A DNA stretch of 61,645 nt from Paraburkholderia tagetis (GTDB taxonomy: Bacteria > Pseudomonadota > Gammaproteobacteria > Burkholderiales > Burkholderiaceae), in the NCBI RefSeq assembly GCF_022213065.1, contig NZ_JAKLJA010000040.1, positions 1 through 61,645 on the forward strand, written 5' to 3'. Positions 61,581 through 61,645 of this stretch are shown in pieces. The notes beneath the pieces are model-generated. The model saw only the letters and a program-made list of their open reading frames with translations. It was not told the origin of the DNA and made no database searches. The stretch's first letter is position 1; every line of letters starts with the position of its first letter. Both the position numbers and the translations under genes were made by a program.

Positions 61581-61645
61581 AACCGTATTGGAAGTCAAGC
61601 GTCGCGGGTGTTCCAGGGAGTTGAATTGTGGATCATGGCGTTAAG

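Overview
The window is G+C-rich, densely coded DNA from a proteobacterium. Gene content points to Burkholderiaceae, most likely Paraburkholderia, Caballeronia or a close relative: a classical Burkholderia-type porin, a PAAR-linked type VI effector locus, chrBA, ACR3-type ars genes, a multi-gene efflux operon and an intergenic repeat family built on a short GC hairpin. The genus is inferred from gene style only. I saw no rRNA, tRNA, CRISPR array, transposase or phage gene.

Layout. 0.1-4.9 kb: a probable type VI secretion cargo block (metzincin-like zinc protease, exported partner of mosaic composition, PAAR spike tip, two membrane proteins). 5.1-8.9 kb: a three-gene catabolic operon (DHDPS-family lyase, alpha-ketoglutarate-semialdehyde dehydrogenase, Ldh-family imine reductase) resembling hydroxyproline breakdown, followed by a ligase remnant and a porin. 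10.5-13.8 kb: a GlxA-type regulator divergent from an SDR, then a purine nucleoside permease. 13.8-20.7 kb: a chromate block (EamA exporter with a His-rich tail, chrB, chrA, MFS, DUF1259, beta-propeller). 20.8-28.2 kb: a ribbon-helix-helix-like protein with its own palindrome, a BBE-type flavoprotein, and a tripartite efflux operon ending in a MarR regulator. 28.2-31.0 kb: arsR-arsC-acr3-metallophosphoesterase. 31.1-35.1 kb: LysR, MHS-type transporter, M20 amidohydrolase. 35.4-40.4 kb: dbpA, a four-repeat HTH protein, a DsbA-family protein and a secreted lipase.

The most unusual locus is 40.8-52.4 kb. A consensus-like promoter precedes a large di-haem, RoxA-like membrane cytochrome. Next comes a 1596-residue fusion of a GMC flavin oxidoreductase with a patatin phospholipase whose two catalytic residues are separated by about eight membrane segments. 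A membrane hybrid histidine kinase follows 26 bp later. A 562-bp element with 158-bp inverted arms separates these genes from a convergent LuxR-type response regulator. I propose a lipid- or polymer-oxidising electron-transfer module with its own sensor; this is inference.

53-61.4 kb holds a nitronate monooxygenase, a secreted propeller protein, and a minus-strand operon under a GntR/UTRA repressor: AprA-like flavoprotein, AprB-like ferredoxin, HEAT-repeat protein and DUF971 protein.

A second theme is gene decay. Terminal scraps of an acyl-CoA ligase, a ChrB-like protein, a thiolase, a PaaY-like protein and a GntR/FCD regulator lie between intact genes.
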